Shown here in pieces: positions 7,371-9,631 of a stretch of 9,631 nucleotides of DNA. The translations under genes and the position numbers were made by a program. Location: positions 1 through 9,631 of the forward strand of contig JAIKXO010000072.1 in assembly GCA_024684065.1 (NCBI GenBank), in the 5' to 3' direction. Numbering within the stretch: position 1 is the first letter of the stretch; each line of letters starts with the position of its first letter. The notes below the pieces were generated by a model that worked only from the letters and a program-made list of their open reading frames with translations, had not been told where the DNA came from and did not search any database. This stretch comes from Lachnospiraceae bacterium (GTDB lineage Bacteria; Bacillota_A; Clostridia; Lachnospirales; Lachnospiraceae).

Positions 7371-7455
7371 AAGACACGGGTAAGACACGGGAAGACACGG
7401 GGACGGTTCTTTTGTCTTATGCTTAGCAAAGACAAAAGAACCGTCCCCGTGTCTT
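7371..7455. repeat. Dispersed palindromic element with 27-nt arms and a triplicated arm end
   Basis: Perfect inverted repeats occupy 7392-7418 and 7429-7455 around a 10-base centre that can itself form a 3-bp inner stem. The arm begins AAGACACGGGGACGGTTCT. The outer ten bases, AAGACACGGG, also occur at 7371-7380 and 7382-7391, directly before the left arm, so this end is present three times in tandem. I recall near-identical GACGGTTCT palindromes dispersed in many Bacillota genomes, in the style of REP elements mobilised by Y1 (REP-associated tyrosine) transposases. No transposase is in this window. It lies 33 bases after the lipoprotein stop on the minus strand. It lacks a following T-run on either strand, so it is not a standard intrinsic terminator, although such a stem could slow transcription or protect RNA ends. 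Confidence 0.85.
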
Positions 7456-7487
7456 ATGGCTCATTTATTCAGCATAATATCTCCGCT

Positions 7488-8288
7488 TTAATTTGATTTC
7501 TTTTCGTATATATATTCATTGCCATCAACTGTAATAATAAGATCTTCCCCTGATCTTTCAATGTATTCCTTCGGAGCCGGTTCGCTGTCCTTATAAAAGT
7601 TATCCAGCCAATACTTCTCATGATAACCGCCATCAATATATTCATGTTTTCCATAATATATGGATTTGCGCTCTTCATATTCCGTTCCGTCTTCATTTAT
7701 ACCCCGTCTTAATACGCTTCCGTCATCGGATATGATAAGAGTGATATCCCCGCACGTATATTCCCCGTATAGCTTCACATATTCCTGTAAGGCCGGTTCG
7801 GCATTCAGGGTTTCTATGATAAAATCATCACCTGCTGCTTCCTTTTTAAGAAATGCACTTATGTCTGACATCCGTACAGCGTCTCCATACTCAAAGTCCC
7901 TGAGATATTTAACAAGCATAAGATAATATGCGCCTTCATAGCCTGCGTCCTGCTCAAGCTTAAACTCTGCAGCCGACAGGTCTCCGTTTTTGATAAGCTC
8001 TTTTGCGGAATCAACGGCGCCGATTTCGCCCGGGGTGATCCCGTCGAGGATATCTTCCCGACCGTCCCCGCCGGCATTATCCTCTGTCCCTGTCCCGTTT
8101 TTTGCAACACCGGCATTATCCTCTGTTCCTGTCCCGTTTTCTGCAACACCGGCATTATCCGCCGTTTCCAAATAACCGGAACATGAACATAGTGTCAGCA
8201 TAATACTGAACAATACCGTTATTACCGAAACCCTTCGTCTGGTAATATTCCATACTTCAGCTATCTCAGATGTTGTAAAGTACCCCAT
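7488..8288 (-). CDS. Putative lipoprotein with a helix-turn-helix-derived N-terminus
   Basis: A 266-residue protein of unknown function. The first 19 residues, MGYFTTSEIAEVWNITRRR, look like the start of small clostridial helix-turn-helix (excisionase/MerR-like) proteins. They are followed directly by a hydrophobic stretch VSVITVLFSIMLTL and LCSCSG, a lipobox-like end with Cys36 (or Cys34) as the likely lipidated residue. The three arginines can serve as the signal-peptide n-region. Residues 44-73 are a low-complexity linker with two 13-residue repeats (DNAGVAxNGTGTE). The rest is acidic: about 90-165 looks helical, and 170-266 is rich in alternating beta-like segments (GDITLIISDDGS, DLIITVDGNEYIYEKK). 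No family is recognised. AAGGAG lies 7 bases before ATG 8288. No alternative ATG precedes the hydrophobic core, so this chimeric start is probably the one used. Predicted location is the outer face of the membrane. Confidence 0.75.
   Translation of the reverse strand: MGYFTTSEIAEVWNITRRRVSVITVLFSIMLTLCSCSGYLETADNAGVAENGTGTEDNAGVAKNGTGTEDNAGGDGREDILDGITPGEIGAVDSAKELIKNGDLSAAEFKLEQDAGYEGAYYLMLVKYLRDFEYGDAVRMSDISAFLKKEAAGDDFIIETLNAEPALQEYVKLYGEYTCGDITLIISDDGSVLRRGINEDGTEYEERKSIYYGKHEYIDGGYHEKYWLDNFYKDSEPAPKEYIERSGEDLIITVDGNEYIYEKKSN
8071..8160. repeat. 39-nt tandem repeat inside the lipoprotein gene
   Basis: Two complete copies (8071-8109 and 8110-8148) and the first dozen bases of a third (from 8149) are in phase with the reading frame, giving 13-residue units. 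The two full copies differ at only a few positions, so the duplication is recent. Copy-number change in multiples of 39 would keep the frame and alter only linker length behind the lipid anchor. Confidence 0.85.
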
Positions 8289-8444
8289 ATCTCTTCTCCT
8301 TCAGATAGAATAACATTTATGATTACTGTATGCCTTTACAGGAATAACAGGAATAACAACACAATAATGATATTTATTTACAGGTAGAATACTTGTTTGA
8401 AACACCATAGTCAAGGTTGAAAAAAGGTGTAAAAAGGTTATTAC

Positions 8445-8483
8445 TTTATCTTTATCTGCATTTCAGATGCTGATAAAGATAAA
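8445..8483 (+). promoter_or_regulatory. Long inverted repeat in the leader of the broken ATPase gene
   Basis: Arms TTTATCTTTATC (8445-8456) and GATAAAGATAAA (8472-8483) pair perfectly. After one T/T mismatch, GCAT (8458-8461) pairs with ATGC (8467-8470) around a 5-base loop TTCAG. It ends just before GAGAGG (8487-8492) and the ATG at 8498. It could be an operator for self-regulation or an mRNA hairpin controlling translation. No T-run suited to termination follows. Confidence 0.6.
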
Positions 8484-8497
8484 ATTGAGAGGTGCAT

Positions 8498-8775
8498 ATG
8501 AATAATATTATTGGACGTGAAAATGAAATTGAACGTTTGAATCGGGCTCTTGAAGAAAAAGAAGCTCAGTTAATTATTGTATATGGCCGAAGAAGAGTCG
8601 GAAAACATTTCTTATAAATGAATTTTTTAACGGATCTTTTGCTTTTCATTTCACGGGTTCGGAAAAACAGACGAATCGAGAACAATTAAAAAACTTTTCA
8701 CTGGAATTTACTTTTTCATTCAAGTTTCAAAACGGGCTGTCAGCCGCGACCGACAACCCGCCAAATGTGCTTTGA
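8498..8775 (+). pseudogene. Broken DUF234-like AAA ATPase (archaeal-type ATP-binding protein)
   Basis: From ATG 8498, preceded by GAGAGG, the protein begins MNNIIGRENEIERLNRAL and reaches YGRRRVGKH, where the family has the Walker A motif GRRRVGKT. It then stops at TAA 8615-8617 after 39 residues. Inserting one A in the run at 8602-8605 restores KTFLINEFFNGSFAFHFTG and further family-like sequence to about 8712 (FSLEF). After that, similarity ends and the frame reads non-family residues to TGA 8773-8775. The frame after the shift overlaps the terminator of the opposite gene. Intact members are roughly 380-480 residues, so about 300 or more residues are gone. The sequence is AT-rich compared with its flanks, suggesting a separate origin. 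The gene has lost both its ATP-binding loop and most of its length. Confidence 0.85.
8729..8760 (-). terminator. Probable intrinsic terminator of the SLOG-protein transcript
   Basis: As minus-strand RNA, 8760-8733 folds into a 12-bp GC-rich stem (with G.U pairs) capped by CGCG. It is followed directly by UUUU (8732-8729) and more A/U-rich sequence. It lies 75 bases after the stop at 8835. The T-run is short, so termination may be incomplete. Confidence 0.6.
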
Positions 8776-8834
8776 TTTTTCAGTTTATATAGCCTATATT
8801 CTGCACAAAATTCCAGATTTTCAGAATTTTGGAT

Positions 8835-9350
8835 TCATTCATCCTGTCTTCCGGACGTATCAAAAACCGGCAGGACAGCTGTAAGGACTGCCTTCGCTGT
8901 CTTATATGCTTTTGGACATTCACTCGCCCTGGGACCGCCCACACACAACTCCGTTCGATCTGGCAGTGTGCTGATCCATTGGAAAATTGCTGATACATCT
9001 TTCAGCCCAGCTGCTGTGAACATCGGTTTGCCTAGATGCTCACCTTCCTCAAGACCGACTTCTGTTCCTTGTGACTTGGCAGAGCTCTCCGGAATGATGG
9101 TCAGGATAGCATCCGCGTCACGCATGTTCCACCTTGTCCTCTGCTCAGTTCCAGAAGAAGGGGTTTCCTGCAATTCCAGATAATCCCGCAGCAGTCCCGG
9201 AGGATCCGGATAATCCTCCGCCCAGCCGCCATTAGGGCACCATCCGCAATAGGGAATCCCATGTTCTACGGCAAAGTCCAGGGCAGCTCTGTCGACACCG
9301 CTCTGGCCGCCGGTCCGGATTTTTGCTATCTTTCTTACGCTTGCTGTCAT
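8835..9350 (-). CDS. SLOG-superfamily protein, putative molybdenum carrier type (PF12694-like)
   Basis: A 171-residue single-domain Rossmann-like protein. TGGQSGVDRAALDFAVEHG (13-31) is the nucleotide/ligand-binding start of the family. CGWCPNGGWAEDYP (35-48), LQETPSSGTEQRTRWNMRDAD (60-80, split here by position), AILTI (81-85), SQGTEVGLEEGEHLGKP (93-109) and VGGPRAS (137-143) follow in family order. Relatives resemble molybdenum-cofactor carrier proteins and YpsA/LOG proteins; true biochemical roles are mostly unproved, and some SLOG proteins bind nucleotides in signalling or defence. ATG 9350 has GAGGTG about 9 bases upstream. The length and motifs are complete. It lies 35 bases after the small gene upstream and is probably cotranscribed with it. 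No molybdenum-related neighbours are visible, so the carrier name should be read as a family label. Confidence 0.85.
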   Translation of the reverse strand: MTASVRKIAKIRTGGQSGVDRAALDFAVEHGIPYCGWCPNGGWAEDYPDPPGLLRDYLELQETPSSGTEQRTRWNMRDADAILTIIPESSAKSQGTEVGLEEGEHLGKPMFTAAGLKDVSAIFQWISTLPDRTELCVGGPRASECPKAYKTAKAVLTAVLPVFDTSGRQDE

Positions 9351-9385
9351 GGTGGCATCACCTCGATCAACTTGAATTTGTTTGA

Positions 9386-9619
9386 CTATTTTGTTTTATA
9401 CACGAAGACCTCATGGATTTCATGATCGTATCCTTCATAGAACCCGCTTGGCATTCCTGCGATGATCCTTGCGCCGTGATTATACAGCAAAAGAAATTCT
9501 TCACGTGCGCCGTCAAACGTCAGCCCTTCAATTTCGCCTTGCCTTTTCACGTCGTCAAACGTTTTCTCCAACACGACCGTGCCTGTTTGCCGGTCTTCGC
9601 TGATTTCAATTTGATACAT
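9386..9619 (-). CDS. Small protein of unknown function, possibly 5'-incomplete
   Basis: A 77-residue soluble, acidic protein with no signal peptide or membrane segment. Its sequence is well mixed and codon-like, with a likely N-terminal beta pair (MYQIEISEDRQTGTVVLEK), a helix around 21-28 and 37-46 (GAREEFLLLYNHG), and a tail ending HEVFVYKTK. I do not recognise the family. The frame is still open through the four codons between 9619 and the right edge, and no clear ribosome-binding site is seen in the 12 bases available, so the ATG at 9619 may be internal. The same strand and the 35-base gap to the SLOG-protein gene suggest one transcript. Confidence 0.6.
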   Translation of the reverse strand: MYQIEISEDRQTGTVVLEKTFDDVKRQGEIEGLTFDGAREEFLLLYNHGARIIAGMPSGFYEGYDHEIHEVFVYKTK

Positions 9620-9631
9620 GTGATCCGGGGC

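Noticed and set aside
7392..7455. Large hairpin considered as a rho-independent terminator
   Set aside because: No run of T follows the stem on either strand, the stem is unusually long and perfect, and the sequence resembles a dispersed repeat.
7371..7455. Possible CRISPR repeats
   Set aside because: The repeated ten bases are adjacent without spacers and belong to the end of a palindrome.
7859..8155. Minus-strand 98-codon frame with repeats (MPVLQKTGQ)
   Set aside because: Its repeats are the out-of-frame reading of the lipoprotein tandem repeat.
8071..8160. Possible CRISPR or regulatory iterons
   Set aside because: The units are contiguous, in frame and encode a coherent 13-residue linker repeat inside a gene.
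8806..8831. AT-rich inverted repeat CAAAATTC/GAATTTTG just after the SLOG-protein stop
   Set aside because: It is short and AT-rich with no following T-run. The GC-rich hairpin at 8733-8760 is a far better terminator.
8780..8998. Minus-strand 72-codon frame
   Set aside because: It overlaps the 3' part of the SLOG-protein gene in another frame and shows no domain features.

Overview
The window looks like an accessory region from a Gram-positive gut-type Bacillota, most likely a clostridial/Lachnospiraceae-like genome. The indications are strong AGGAG ribosome-binding sites, tightly packed co-directional genes, a long 'gacacggggacggttct' palindrome of the kind scattered through clostridial genomes (from memory), and remnants of a small helix-turn-helix protein and a DUF234-type ATPase common in that group. 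The taxonomy is inferred from style, not from a marker gene.

Right to left on the minus strand, positions 7267 to 1 hold one glycan-biosynthesis operon. Its order of transcription is: an adenylate-forming (AMP-binding) ligase with a TTG start; a wrecked ABC exporter; an LpxD-like left-handed beta-helix acyltransferase; a MurD-like amino-acid ligase; a GT4-type glycosyltransferase; a Gfo/Idh/MocA dehydrogenase; and a DegT/DnrJ/EryC1 sugar aminotransferase that runs off the left edge. Junctions are overlaps or gaps of 12-20 bases. The dehydrogenase, aminotransferase and acyltransferase form the usual trio for making an N-acylated amino sugar nucleotide. The unusual member is the MurD-like ligase, which keeps the ATP and carbamyl-lysine motifs but has changed several positions that bind D-glutamate in classical MurD. 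The cluster may therefore make a sugar amidated with an amino acid; this is a hypothesis.

Upstream of the operon (7268-7487) are a candidate promoter/operator with an 8-bp inverted repeat and a dispersed palindromic element with perfect 27-nt arms, one of which is preceded by extra tandem copies of its outer end. Next comes a minus-strand lipoprotein gene (7488-8288). Its first ~19 codons appear to come from an unrelated helix-turn-helix gene, and it contains a 39-nt tandem repeat.

At 8498-8775 on the plus strand lies a broken DUF234-like ATPase, with a one-base deletion in Walker A and a truncated 3' end. The right end carries two minus-strand genes, a SLOG-fold 'putative molybdenum carrier' protein (8835-9350) and a 77-residue protein of unknown function (9386-9619), followed by a likely terminator at 8733-8760. 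The stretch from about 5330 to 8775 carries two pseudogenes, one chimera and several repeats, which marks it as recombination-prone.
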